A stretch of 64,000 nucleotides of DNA, taken from positions 62,001-126,000 of the forward strand of contig NW_005179144.1 of assembly GCF_000350225.1 (NCBI RefSeq), read 5' to 3'. Position numbers and translations under genes: made by a program. This document shows positions 19,357 to 28,926 of the stretch, piece after piece; the first letter of the stretch is position 1; the number at the start of each line of letters is the position of its first letter. The DNA comes from Chondrus crispus (taxonomy: Eukaryota > Rhodophyta > Florideophyceae > Gigartinales > Gigartinaceae). The notes beneath the pieces were generated by a model, which searched no databases, was not told the DNA's origin, and was given only the letters and a program-made list of their open reading frames with translations.

Positions 19357-20353
19357 CCGCGCGGTCTGGTCGTCAACCGCGCGGGGCCCTTCACCCCTCC
19401 GTCAACGAGACTATGGAAAAAAGGGGGGGGCGTTGATTCGTCGCCGGGTCACAGTAAAATTGCTTCCCTGGTTACGTGTTCTTTGCGTAGGTCCTCTTCT
19501 TCCCATTACCCTTCATGCCCTCGTTGCTTAGTACCCCCTTTCGTATAAGTCCATCAAGGCAGACGCATCATCCGTCCTCGGCCAGCTGTCCAAATTACTA
19601 CTGTGTAGGGGTATTGGTGTTTCCAATTAACCCCCCCTCCCTGCGGCGTTCGTTTTCGGGGGCGATCGTTTCGCATTTTTCCGGGGCAAACTTCGCCGCT
19701 CCTCCTTAGCGGGACCTCCCCGGCTTGTGGAGAGGGTCAATCCTGAGTCCTTGGCCGATCTGGACTGCTCCTGCCCCTCGGTTCCATACGACCACCCCCG
19801 TTTGCTTACCTTCCTTCCTGGTGCGCGGCGAGCATCCCTCTGGCAGCCCACCATTTCCCTCGTAGAAGTCGTACGCTTTGCCGTCTATATCGCCACCGAC
19901 GACCCCCCCCTCCGCGCGTTGGTATCCTCCGTGGCCGAGCTGGGGTCGACAGGTTGTTGGAGGGCTCTCCAGGTCCTGCCCGTGATGGGCATGACGGGGC
20001 GGTGGAACGTGCAGCGGAGGCCGCCGTCACGGCGCACAGCCTACTTGGCCGTCTCGTCGCGCGTGCCCTGACAGCACTGCGCGGGCCGCGAAGCGTTCTC
20101 CTGGTTGCTCACCGAGGTCGTCAGGACGGGCCGACAGGAGCATGGAGACGTAGAGCGCGAGGCGGCGCGGGGTTGGGGAGCGCGGTGCGTGTTTGTAGTC
20201 GTAAACTGGCGAGCGGAACTCCTCCTCTTGCACACGGCGTGCAAGCGCCCTGTACGACAGCGGTTTGCGCACGGTGCTGTTCCTCAGGGGTTCCTACCTG
20301 ACTTTTCCTGGCGAGGGACGGACTTGCTCATCCCCCTCCCTGTCTCCTTTTTC
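19357..20353. other. E1 module, non-coding part
   Basis: No recognisable coding region between the antisense ORF and the 57-bp array. G- and C-runs (for example at 19421 and 19900) suggest non-coding DNA. Confidence 0.4.
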
Positions 20354-20638
20354 GCGCCCCTCGCCCTTCGGGGGCGAGGGCGCGGACGCGAAACACGCGT
20401 CTTCTTCTTGGCGCCCCTCGCCCTTCGGGGGCGAGGGCGCGGACGCGAAACACGCGTCTTCTTCTTGGCGCCCCTCGCCCTTCGGGGGCGAGGGCGCGGA
20501 CGCGAAACACGCGTCTTCTTCTTGGCGCCCCTCGCCCTTCGGGGGCGAGGGCGCGGACGCGTAACACGCGTCTCCTTCTTTGCGCCCCTCGCCCTTCGGG
20601 GGCGAGGGCGCGGACGCGCAACACGCGCGGAGCGGGGA
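20354..20638. repeat. five 57-bp tandem repeats with hairpins (E1)
   Basis: Five units start at 20354, 20411, 20468, 20525 and 20582. Each contains the 9-bp stem CCCTCGCCC and GGGCGAGGG around TTCGG, then GCGGACGCG and a CACGCG word. Variation between units is very low, so the array is recent. Since 57 is a multiple of three, long repetitive ORFs appear on both strands. Confidence 0.95.
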
Positions 20639-21403
20639 AAGAAGGCCGGTGTCGAACAGGCTTCCTGACCCGTATTGCGATCGGCCCAGGGGTTGTGCGC
20701 GGTGTCGGTGCGCAACGAGCCGAGTCGGGGTGTCGCACCGCGTTCTACCACTATGACGTCGTCACTTCATTAGACGCAACAGGCGGCGGTGGTGATTCGT
20801 ACAGTATCCCGCGGGGCATTGCGTGTCTCGTATACCGACGTGCGTACGTTCGCTCACGTGAGTTGCCCTTTTTTTCGATTAATTTTCCGTTAATTTTTCC
20901 ATTCCCGTGGTGGCGGATTGACACCGAGCGAGCGGGGCGCTGCGTGGGGTTGCCGCACTGTACGACAAGTGTCCCCATTTCTTCTCATTTTTTCACACCT
21001 CATCCGCCGGTAGTGCTGTCGAGACCGGGTCGGGGGTATGACAGTGTAGTTTTCTCCTTGCCTCAATTTTCGCGTATTAGCCGTTGGCGGAGTTGCTCGT
21101 TGTCTCATCCGGGACCCCCATTCTCACGAGCCACAGTGACTCTCGGTCTCTACACCCCGCGTTTCAGCTCCTCTCCACTATTATTCCAAGGGCTCCCGTG
21201 ATTCCGTTGGGGTTGCCTCAGTCGTTGGACCTCCCCTCGCCGCGATGATCGGACTTAACGGAACGTCCGGTGACCCTGTTCGGGGGGGGGTGTCCGACCT
21301 TTCAGCTCCGGAAGGGGTACTCGACTCCCCTTCGAGCTCTGCGTCCTCGTATCGTCGGTCACTGCGGGGTCGAGATCCTTGCTGGCAGTCCGCACTGCCT
21401 CGC
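20639..21403. other. E1 module, non-coding part near the chromodomain
   Basis: No recognisable gene. Plus- and minus-strand ORFs overlap with no conserved motifs. Confidence 0.4.
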
Positions 21404-21581
21404 CTTTACGTCGTGCGTCCTTGGGTTTTGGGAGTCAAATACGGCTTGACTTCTGTGCGGTCCTCATGTCAACCGTAACGAAGCGGTTGAGGCTTTACGT
21501 CGTGCGTCCTTGGGTTTTGGGAGTCAAATACGGCTTGACTTCTGTGCGGTCCTCATGTCAACCGTAACGAAGCGGTTGAGG
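21404..21581. repeat. 89-bp tandem duplication (E1)
   Basis: Two practically identical 89-bp copies (21404-21492 and 21493-21581), starting CTTTACGTCGTGCG and ending GAAGCGGTTGAG, just 3' of the chromodomain on the element's strand. Confidence 0.95.
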
Positions 21582-21582
21582 G

Positions 21583-21628
21583 CCCCCCTCTCAAGCGTGA
21601 ACGTCCGCGTTCACGTCAGACGTGAGGT
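21583..21628. repeat. direct repeat bracketing the E1 extra module, inner copy
   Basis: Imperfect copy of 15291-15333, with the same C-run (a G-run on the element strand), the same 18-nt hairpin and TGAGG. It overlaps the last codons of the chromodomain frame. Confidence 0.75.
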
Positions 21629-21794
21629 TCCTGCCGGTGCGTCTCCGGAGGCGTTGGGCGTAACGAGACACCAACTCCTCCGGAACGTGAGTCCGGGCGG
21701 TCCATGTGGGCGTGTCGTAGTCCGCCCACTTGATGAGGAACTCGATTGTTCCGTCCTCCATGGCTCGATGCCGGAGTAGTCGTTCCACGGCATA
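21591..21794 (-). CDS. E1 chromodomain, separated from pol by an amber codon
   Basis: In the pol frame, directly after the TAG at 21795-21797, the reading continues YAVERLLRHR, then FLIKWADY, and ends in a basic tail with a TGA at 21591-21593. This is the chromodomain that targets chromovirus integration to marked chromatin: an aromatic near the start, KWxxY in the middle, a TW-like segment after. With no ATG in a sensible place, it could be made only by readthrough of the TAG or after reversion. The stop may be a new mutation or a way to make a minor extended product. Confidence 0.75.
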   Translation of the reverse strand, partial: YAVERLLRHRAMEDGTIEFLIKWADYDTPTWTARTHVPEELVSRYAQRLRRRTGRNLTSDVNADVHA

Positions 21795-24700
21795 CTACGT
21801 GCCCTTGGTGACCTTGTCGGCAAGGTCACTTGGGGTTGTCGTGCTCGCCCGCGCCGCGCCCGTCGGTGGTGGGGCGTACACGCAGCGGTCTGCGGAGACG
21901 CGCTCGGTGACACCATCACGATCGATCGTGATGGTTCGCCGGTCGTTGGCGAGTACCTGGTATGGCCCAACGGCGGGCGACGCGAGTTTGTTAGACGTCT
22001 TTGCCCCATCGGTGGGGTTCAGGTAGACGTAATTACCTGGCTTGATACGTGCGTTGAGCCGTCTGACCCGCTTATCGAAGTCGCGCTTGTACCGAGCCTG
22101 CGTCCGACGCAGGCTCCCGTACGCCTTCTGGATCGTGTCGTCCAACGTCTTGAGGAACTCAGCGCGCGCGTTGCCCCTATCGGACGGGGGCGCGTCACCG
22201 TCGGCTCTACGTAGAGAGAACTCCGGCGGGGGTCGGCTGAGGACGAGCTCGAAGGGCGTGGTACTCGTCGTACGATGTACGGGGGAGTTGTACGCGTACG
22301 TGAGCGGCCCCACGTACACGTCCCAGTCGTCCTGATGTTCGCCGACGTAATTGCGTAACATCGAAGCGATGGTCCGGTTGTATCGCTCGACTTGCCCGTT
22401 CGGCCGGGGGTGGTACGCCGAAGTGTACAAGTTCGTCACCCCCAGGACACGGCACGTGCTGTGGAAGAACTTCGCGTTAAACTGCGGTCCGTTATCCGAC
22501 AGTAGCGAGCGTGGGACGCCGTATTTAAATACCCACGCGTCGCAGAACGCGACGGCTACCGTGTACGCGGTTACGGTCCGCAGTGCCACAACTTGAGTCA
22601 GCTTGGTGAAACGGTCCGTAATTACGAGAAGGAACCGTTTCCCTGCCTTCGTCTTGGGTAGCGGTCCCAAGATGTCGATGGCGAGGCTCTCAAGCGGCCG
22701 TGTTGCCGGAAACAACTTCAAACGGTTGAGGTGTTTCCGCAACTTGACACGGTTCATCGCGCATGTTCGGCACCCTCGCACCGTAGCTGCGACATCTGCA
22801 GCGAGATGGGGCCAGTAGTACTCGCGACGGAGCGCGAAGTACATACGGTTCTGGCCCGGGTGCCCCGCGATGGTTGGTGTGTGGCAGAGCTGGAGAAGCC
22901 GAGCCCGTAGCGTCCGTGGCACCACGACCTGCACGATGTCAGGGTCGAAGGGGTGTCTCCGTTTGAGCACCCCGTGGTGGTCCTCGAAGAACGCGGAGTC
23001 CCGGGACTCTGACTGTCGTGCCAGTACGGTCTGGCAGAAGTCATCCACGCGTTGCTCTTCGGCTATCTCCTCTAACGTGAGAGGGGCCGGAAGGTCGTCC
23101 TGCGGAGGGGCGACCGTGGAGGCGGGCGCGCCAACTTCGGGTTGTTCGGCGCGCTCGATGTCGACAGCGTCGAATTCGTCGTTCTCCTCCCAGAACGAGG
23201 TGGGTCCTTCAAGAGCGGGGGCCTCGTCGTCGCCCCTCGGCTCGTCGCGCGTACGGACGCGCGACCCTCTTCGCGATCCGGCTTGGTTCCTTGTTGTCAC
23301 GAAGACATGGACGGCCTTGTGATCGCACCTCGCGGTACAGACGTGGTCCGCGAGCTCGTCCGACATGTCACGGACGGTCGTACCCGCATCGAAGGTGGGA
23401 ATGTCGTCATCCACCTCGACGGCTGGGCGAGGGTCGTCGGTGACCCTTGGCGACACGAGGCGTGACAGGGCATCGGGCACCTGGTGCACGCGCCCGGGGC
23501 GGTACTGGATGGTGAAGTCGTATTCCGCCAACCGCAGTCGCCACCGGGTAAGCCTTCCGGAACTCTCCGTAAGGGACATAAGCCACCGGAGGGCATCATG
23601 GTCCGTCCGGACGATGAACTTGGTACCTTCGATGTACGGCCGTAGTGTGCGGACGGCCCACACTACGGCAAAGCATTCGCGCTCCGTAGCGCTGTAGTTG
23701 CGCTCACTATCGGACAGTGAGTACGACCAATACCCCACGGGGCGCCAGTCGTTGGCGCCTTCGTGTTCCTGGAGCAACGTACAGCCCAGTTGATAGGCAC
23801 TAGCATCCGTGTCGATCATGTACGGCCGACCGTACCGCGGCAATGCTAGGATCGGCGGGGAAATCATCCGCTCCTTCAACGCCTCGAACGCTTGAAGTTG
23901 CAGCTCGGTCGGGTCGTCGAAGTTGGGGTCCGCGTCCTTGCGCGTCATGTCCGTTAATGGGCGCGCAATCTTCGCGAACCCCTTCACGAAGCGGCGGTAG
24001 ACGTTGCACGCTCCGAGGTACGAGCGCACCTGCGTCAACGTCCTCGGAAACGTGAACGTCTTGAAGGCGTCCGCCGCCGCTTCGGCGACGCTCAGCTTAC
24101 CTGGGGAAATGACGTGCCCCAGGTAGTGCACCTTCGGTTGGAAGAAGCTACACTTCTTGAGCTTGAGGGAGATTCCGGCGCTCCTCAGCAAGCTCAAGAC
24201 AGTGTCGAGATGCTTCGCGTGTTCTCCGTGCGTACGGGAGAACACAATGACATCATCCAGGTAGACGAGGCATATCTGCCATCGGACGCCAGATAGGATG
24301 ATGTCGAGGGCACGTTGGAAGGTGGCCGGTGCCCCTTTTAGCCCGAACGGCATACGCAAATGGCGAAACGTTCCCATATGCGTAGTGAACGTGGTCTTGT
24401 CCCGGTCTTCCGGAGCGACGGGTATCTGCCAATAACCGGAATTGCAGTCCAACGTCGTAAAGACGGCTGCATCTCCGAGCGAATCGATGCAGTCGTCCAT
24501 CCGGGGCAGCGGATACGAATCCGCTGCTGTCTTCGCGTTGAGACGCCGGTAGTCCACGCAGAACCGAAGAGACCCGTCTTTCTTCGGTACGAGCACCACG
24601 GGGGACGCCCACTCGGTGCTCGCAGGTTCGATTACCCCTGCGTTCAACATTTTGTGGACTTCCCTAGCGACCATCTCACGCATAGCCGGCCCCTTTCGGT

Positions 24701-26294
24701 AGGGCATTGAACGTATCGGATTCGTACCCGGTTCGAGGGGAATGCGGTGTTCGGTCGCTCGGATCGTTCCGAGCGCCCCGCTCCACAGACTCGAGTGCTT
24801 ACGGAGCATCTCGAGCACGTGGCCCCGGAACTTGTCATCATCGATGTATGACAAGTCGATTTCTTTTTCCCAATCCTCCGGCGGATTTTCGGGATCCTTT
24901 TCAGAGGCGGGTGCGGTGCCCCCTTCCGGCGGCGGACACTTCGCCGGTCGGCCGTCCGTACCGGCTCCTCTCTTCTCAACGGTTGCCCCCTGGGCGGAGC
25001 CTGGTCGACCAGCTCCTGCCGTTCCGACTTGATCGGTCAAGTCGGTGAGGTGTAGCGCGTGCGCGATCTCCTCGGCGATGCGACGTTCGGGCGTCAAGAT
25101 CGCGAGGGGGTTGCGCTTCGCGTATCCCACGACGGTGTGCTTCGGAAGCCGCCTTTCCTGTCGCGAAAAGTTCGCGACGATGACGTCGAAGGTCTGGTTC
25201 GGCAGGACCTCGACGACGCCGTTCGTCAGCCTCACTCCATGTCGGTGTTGGAGTGACGGCTTCGGCTCTATAAACACGAGTCCCCTCCCCGTCGTAGTAA
25301 CGCGCACACGGGCCTGCGACCTCGCGGGAATGGTAACCCAGCGGGCGATTCGGATCGCCTGCGGGGCTTCGCGTGCGTCAGCCCGGCTTGTCTGACGTCC
25401 GTGCCGCCTGGTTGGGGGAGTCGGCTCCCCCTTCCCGTCGACGATGGCAACGGGGCCACCTTGGCGGAGCTCCAACCGTTGAGCTTCGATGTCGATACTT
25501 CGTACGTGTGTATCAATGAAGGCCGTACCAAGGAGGACCGGCACGGCGAGCTGGTCCGCCACGACGAACGGAATTCGGAACGTCGTGTTCCTCAACCGCA
25601 CGGCCAGGCGTACGACGGCCGAGAGCTTAAGCGGGTTGCTATTCGCGCCTGCCAATCGGGGCAGTGGCGCGTCGCGGATGACGTACCGCGACCAATCGGG
25701 AGGAAGGTCCGCCTTCCTCACCAGATTGTACCCTGAGCACGTATCAACGGCGATCGTGCGGGGCTTGAAGGCATTTCCCTCCGTGGCTATCGAGCCGAGG
25801 ACGTTGTAAATCTTCGACGTCATAAGGCAAATGACGCCGTCGACCACCTTCGGCGTGCCCGGCTCGGCGAGATCGTTCCGCCTGGGCCGCCGGCGCCGGT
25901 TCCGACTTCTCTTCCGCGTCCTTCGGCCTTGGTCGCGGGGCGCCCTTCGGTCGGCCGCGTCCCCGCGACAAGTCGCGTTCGTACGCGGCTTGAATTCTTC
26001 TGGCGGCCCCGGGTCCCCCTGGGTCGGGCCGCTGGCGCGTTCGATGCGCTTCTTGTTAGGCACTTGGCTCACGGTTGCCACAGTGCCTACCTTCATGTGC
26101 GCCGGGGTCACGGTTGCCTCAGCGTCTTCGTCCTTTCGCACCGAGCTTACGGGTGTCTCGGTGCGCTTGGGCGGGGTTGAGGGGAATAATATCGGTAAAC
26201 ATTCCCCTCCCCCGCCGGGGACAAATAGGGGCGGGTCAAGGTTGGTTTGACAAGACGGTTCACGCGACCGCGCGAACGTAACCGTCTTTACGGG
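21795..26294 (-). CDS. pol: E1 Pol polyprotein (PR, RT, RNase H, integrase)
   Basis: Reading frame of 1499 codons entered by -1 frameshift at 26294; the stretch from there to the GTG at 26141 has no stop. Parts in order: aspartic protease with DTCSG at about 25745 (variant of D-T/S-G); reverse transcriptase with LDCNSGYWQI and YLDD at 24252-24263; RNase H with IDTDAS and RTDHDALRW; integrase with an HHCC zinc head (HTPTIAGH and CRTC), then D (LAIDILG), D (SDNGPQF) and E (NGQVERYN); and a GPY motif (VGPYQVL). All catalytic residues appear present. The frame ends with TAG at 21795-21797 and continues as a chromodomain. Confidence 0.95.
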   Translation of the reverse strand, partial: PVKTVTFARSREPSCQTNLDPPLFVPGGGGECLPILFPSTPPKRTETPVSSVRKDEDAEATVTPAHMKVGTVATVSQVPNKKRIERASGPTQGDPGPPEEFKPRTNATCRGDAADRRAPRDQGRRTRKRSRNRRRRPRRNDLAEPGTPKVVDGVICLMTSKIYNVLGSIATEGNAFKPRTIAVDTCSGYNLVRKADLPPDWSRYVIRDAPLPRLAGANSNPLKLSAVVRLAVRLRNTTFRIPFVVADQLAVPVLLGTAFIDTHVRSIDIEAQRLELRQGGPVAIVDGKGEPTPPTRRHGRQTSRADAREAPQAIRIARWVTIPARSQARVRVTTTGRGLVFIEPKPSLQHRHGVRLTNGVVEVLPNQTFDVIVANFSRQERRLPKHTVVGYAKRNPLAILTPERRIAEEIAHALHLTDLTDQVGTAGAGRPGSAQGATVEKRGAGTDGRPAKCPPPEGGTAPASEKDPENPPEDWEKEIDLSYIDDDKFRGHVLEMLRKHSSLWSGALGTIRATEHRIPLEPGTNPIRSMPYRKGPAMREMVAREVHKMLNAGVIEPASTEWASPVVLVPKKDGSLRFCVDYRRLNAKTAADSYPLPRMDDCIDSLGDAAVFTTLDCNSGYWQIPVAPEDRDKTTFTTHMGTFRHLRMPFGLKGAPATFQRALDIILSGVRWQICLVYLDDVIVFSRTHGEHAKHLDTVLSLLRSAGISLKLKKCSFFQPKVHYLGHVISPGKLSVAEAAADAFKTFTFPRTLTQVRSYLGACNVYRRFVKGFAKIARPLTDMTRKDADPNFDDPTELQLQAFEALKERMISPPILALPRYGRPYMIDTDASAYQLGCTLLQEHEGANDWRPVGYWSYSLSDSERNYSATERECFAVVWAVRTLRPYIEGTKFIVRTDHDALRWLMSLTESSGRLTRWRLRLAEYDFTIQYRPGRVHQVPDALSRLVSPRVTDDPRPAVEVDDDIPTFDAGTTVRDMSDELADHVCTARCDHKAVHVFVTTRNQAGSRRGSRVRTRDEPRGDDEAPALEGPTSFWEENDEFDAVDIERAEQPEVGAPASTVAPPQDDLPAPLTLEEIAEEQRVDDFCQTVLARQSESRDSAFFEDHHGVLKRRHPFDPDIVQVVVPRTLRARLLQLCHTPTIAGHPGQNRMYFALRREYYWPHLAADVAATVRGCRTCAMNRVKLRKHLNRLKLFPATRPLESLAIDILGPLPKTKAGKRFLLVITDRFTKLTQVVALRTVTAYTVAVAFCDAWVFKYGVPRSLLSDNGPQFNAKFFHSTCRVLGVTNLYTSAYHPRPNGQVERYNRTIASMLRNYVGEHQDDWDVYVGPLTYAYNSPVHRTTSTTPFELVLSRPPPEFSLRRADGDAPPSDRGNARAEFLKTLDDTIQKAYGSLRRTQARYKRDFDKRVRRLNARIKPGNYVYLNPTDGAKTSNKLASPAVGPYQVLANDRRTITIDRDGVTERVSADRCVYAPPPTGAARASTTTPSDLADKVTKGT

Positions 26295-26300
26295 TTTTTC
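26252..26300 (-). promoter_or_regulatory. gag-pol -1 ribosomal frameshift signal
   Basis: On the element strand the last gag codons read TCG AAA AAC CCG TAA. The heptamer GAAAAAC (26300-26294) is one base away from the classical A AAA AAC slippery site. Five nucleotides later a perfect 9-bp stem begins: AAGACGGTT (26288-26280) pairs with AACCGTCTT (26260-26252) around a 19-nt loop, in which ACG and CGT can add pairs. Pol lies in the -1 frame and is open across this point. Heptamer, spacer and stem match the layout of known -1 signals. Confidence 0.8.
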
Positions 26301-28849
26301 GAACTACCCGAGCTGTCAGTGCTATTCGCTTGGCTATCGTTAGCTAGCGCGTCGACGGGCCCCTGGCCGCGCGGATGGGGACGGTTTCCCCATCCCGACT
26401 GGCCATCTTCTACGAAGTAATCGGATACTTCGTGGCCTTGGATTGCAACGTCCGGCCGTTGCAATATTCGAGGGGCGGAGAGAACGGGCTCCCCTCCACC
26501 TCCTTCCGTGGGCTGGGGGTGCGTCTCACCAGCCCAGTCTTGGAGGTACATGATGGCGTTCTGTACCCCTTGGGGCAACGGGGGTCGGCCCCGGTCGCCT
26601 CGCCCATCTCGACGGGGATATCGCGTATCCATCCGACGAGGGTCACGTCGATCCCTTTGATCGGTCCCCGGGTATCGGTACCCGCCTTCACGAGGGGCAA
26701 AACGGACGCCCCTACCCGATCGGCTCGGGTCACCTCGACGCGGGCCTCGGTCTGCCCGCGTAGACTGCTGGATGAGATTGCGCATTCCGGGGCGCGTCTC
26801 CATCTGATAGCGGTAGTTCCTGTACGCCGTGAACTGACGTTGTTCAGGCGACAGGAACGGGCACGCGTACATGGCGTGGCCGTACGTCCGGCACAGCCAA
26901 CAAATGTACGCGCTGCCATCGGTCGACGCGAAAGTCGCCGCGTGGCGTGCCTCCTCATCGGTGAGTCGAGGCACGTTAGGCAGCCCGCGGTCTCCTTCTC
27001 GACGGGGGATATCCAGCTCGGCCATGTTGTGGTTCGGACCACCCATGGCCCTCGGCGTGTGTGCGAAAGCCGTTGCGAAGCTTCCGGTCGAACCGGTGGA
27101 AGCTGGCGTAGGGGGTCGGCCCCCTGCCCGTTCGAAGCCTTGCGTGATGAGGACAGGGTCGGCCTGCCACTCATCTTCTCCAATGTGGAGGGCGGTCCCC
27201 GGCGAACTTGTTCCGTGCGACCTTGGAGTTCGGACTCCCTTCGCTGCCGGCTTCGGGTCCGGCAGCGGCAACCCGCGACGAGCGCGGTAGGTTGTACCCT
27301 CGGCCGTTGCGATACGGCGAATCGTTGAGAGTTCGGTCTTCTGTTGTCCGGGCAACCTTTGCATCGTCTCTGCCACTGCGGCCCGGGTCGCAGTGGACAG
27401 CCCGCGCACGAAGTAATGCGCGAGCGCTTGTTCTGAGAACACGGCCGTGCATCGGAACGCGGCGGATTCCAGCCGGTCTGCGAACGTGTTCTCGGTTTCG
27501 TGAGGAAGCTGTCGCGCCGACGCGACAGCGTCAAACGCTTCCCCCAACACGTCGTCGGTTAGGTAGCGTTTGATGAATTGGTTGACGAGGCCAGGCCAGC
27601 TCGTGTCGTCGTGGAGCTGGCCGGCGCGGAGGCCGCGCATGGTGTAACTCGTATACAATCGCTCCGCGTCCCGCTCGAGGAAGTGAGCGAAGACACGGAT
27701 TGCCACACCTTCGGTCAGGTGCTGGGCATTGAAGGTTATCCGGATATCCTTCAGAAACGGGAGCAACTGAATCGCGTCAGTACCGTCGAAGCTCTTCATC
27801 GTGGGACGGAGCCCACGGCAGCGTTGGACGTACTTCGCGATCCGTCCCGCGTCACCCGAGGTAACGAGCCTCGAGGTGTTGTCCAACCGATACATGCGGT
27901 AGTTCGCGACTGCGCTGAACTCCTGTATCATGGTGTGGACGGGCTCGAGCCCGGGTTCGGCGGGGCCCAACGTTCCGAACGGCGTGACGGGCAACGTTCG
28001 GACGTCGACGGGGCCGGGATGCGCGGTAAGATCCGCTGGCTGGTAGCCGCCCCAGCGAGGATCGAAGGGGAGAATCGGTTCCCCTGATCCGCGGGCGACT
28101 CCTCCACGGCCACGGTCGGGTTCGTCCGGTACCCGTCGGGACTGCCGCATGCTTCCGGATGCATACGGCAGGGCTTGAGTCTCGGACGCGAAGTTCGCGT
28201 CCGCTGTCGGCTTGATGTCCTCCGCCCTCCGACTGGTGACGGCTCCAGTCGGGGGCCACTCCTGCGCTCCGGATGCGCCCGGAGGAACAGTGGCACCGGG
28301 CCCACTCGAGGGGGCTCCGGGCGGCCTCTCGGCCGAGGTCTGTTCCATCTCACGGGCACGGCGGCGCGTTGAGTTGAGCTCCGCCGCCATGTGCGCGAAC
28401 GCTCCCATCTGTTCGGCTGATGGGAAGGGTTGCGGGTCGCGTCGGACCCCGGAGTTTGCACTCGCGGGTCGACCCGCAACGTCCATGGCGGGGGAATCGA
28501 TGCGCGCCTCTTCGACCAGTACCAAACGGGACTGTAGCTGGTCGACGAGAGCGCGCAGGTTCTCCAAGGACTGAGTTACGCGCTCAAACCTTCCTTCGCG
28601 GAGGGAGCGCAACTCATCCATACAGCGGGCGTAGACGCTGTCGGAGACGTCGATACGGAGGGATGTTCGGACATCTTCGATATACTCCGCGATGCGATCG
28701 TACATCGCGCGAGCGCGTCCTTCGGAGAAGTCGGGCGACGGTTCGCGGTCTCGGGGACCAGCGTCGCCGTCGCCGACTCGGACGCGGAGCGCGGCCTCTC
28801 GCACATCGGCGGGCTCCGAGCGAATCGAGGTGGGATATTCGCCACTCAT
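26288..28849 (-). CDS. gag: E1 Gag polyprotein
   Basis: Predicted 853-aa protein starting at the ATG at 28849, 77 bp inside the 5' LTR. The N-terminal third is acidic and probably coiled coil (LRALVDQLQSRLVLVEEA). The retrotransposon-gag capsid region lies around residues 300-500 (FLKDIRITF, then FIKRYLTDD and ETENTFADRLE). A CCHC zinc knuckle, CWLCRTYGHAMYAC, lies near residue 650, followed by an Arg/Gly-rich nucleic-acid-binding tail. Gag forms the virus-like particle and packages element RNA. The same core is recognisable in E2 (NYKTYRLERRSSR matches NYRMYRLDNTSRL). Confidence 0.9.
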   Translation of the reverse strand: MSGEYPTSIRSEPADVREAALRVRVGDGDAGPRDREPSPDFSEGRARAMYDRIAEYIEDVRTSLRIDVSDSVYARCMDELRSLREGRFERVTQSLENLRALVDQLQSRLVLVEEARIDSPAMDVAGRPASANSGVRRDPQPFPSAEQMGAFAHMAAELNSTRRRAREMEQTSAERPPGAPSSGPGATVPPGASGAQEWPPTGAVTSRRAEDIKPTADANFASETQALPYASGSMRQSRRVPDEPDRGRGGVARGSGEPILPFDPRWGGYQPADLTAHPGPVDVRTLPVTPFGTLGPAEPGLEPVHTMIQEFSAVANYRMYRLDNTSRLVTSGDAGRIAKYVQRCRGLRPTMKSFDGTDAIQLLPFLKDIRITFNAQHLTEGVAIRVFAHFLERDAERLYTSYTMRGLRAGQLHDDTSWPGLVNQFIKRYLTDDVLGEAFDAVASARQLPHETENTFADRLESAAFRCTAVFSEQALAHYFVRGLSTATRAAVAETMQRLPGQQKTELSTIRRIATAEGTTYRARRGLPLPDPKPAAKGVRTPRSHGTSSPGTALHIGEDEWQADPVLITQGFERAGGRPPTPASTGSTGSFATAFAHTPRAMGGPNHNMAELDIPRREGDRGLPNVPRLTDEEARHAATFASTDGSAYICWLCRTYGHAMYACPFLSPEQRQFTAYRNYRYQMETRPGMRNLIQQSTRADRGPRRGDPSRSGRGVRFAPREGGYRYPGTDQRDRRDPRRMDTRYPRRDGRGDRGRPPLPQGVQNAIMYLQDWAGETHPQPTEGGGGEPVLSAPRILQRPDVAIQGHEVSDYFVEDGQSGWGNRPHPRGQGPVDALANDSQANSTDSSGSSKNP

Positions 28850-28907
28850 CTCGACGCGTACGGACGCGGAGGTAAACGATAGTCTTCTCGGTTCGATCGT
28901 GAGAGTC

Positions 28908-28925
28908 TTCTAGGTCGGGAGACCA
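28908..28925 (-). promoter_or_regulatory. E1 candidate primer-binding site
   Basis: One base after the 5' LTR the element strand reads TGGTCTCCCGACC, starting with the TGG that pairs with a tRNA CCA end. I cannot assign the tRNA; it is not the TGGTATCAGAGC-type initiator-methionine site. Confidence 0.5.
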
Positions 28926-28926
28926 C

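Noticed and set aside
20354-20638. CRISPR-like array
   Set aside because: Units are contiguous identical tandem repeats without unique spacers, inside a retrotransposon.
20105-20751. Arg/Gly-rich ORFs of 136-187 codons on both strands
   Set aside because: Created by the 57-bp repeat, whose length is a multiple of three.
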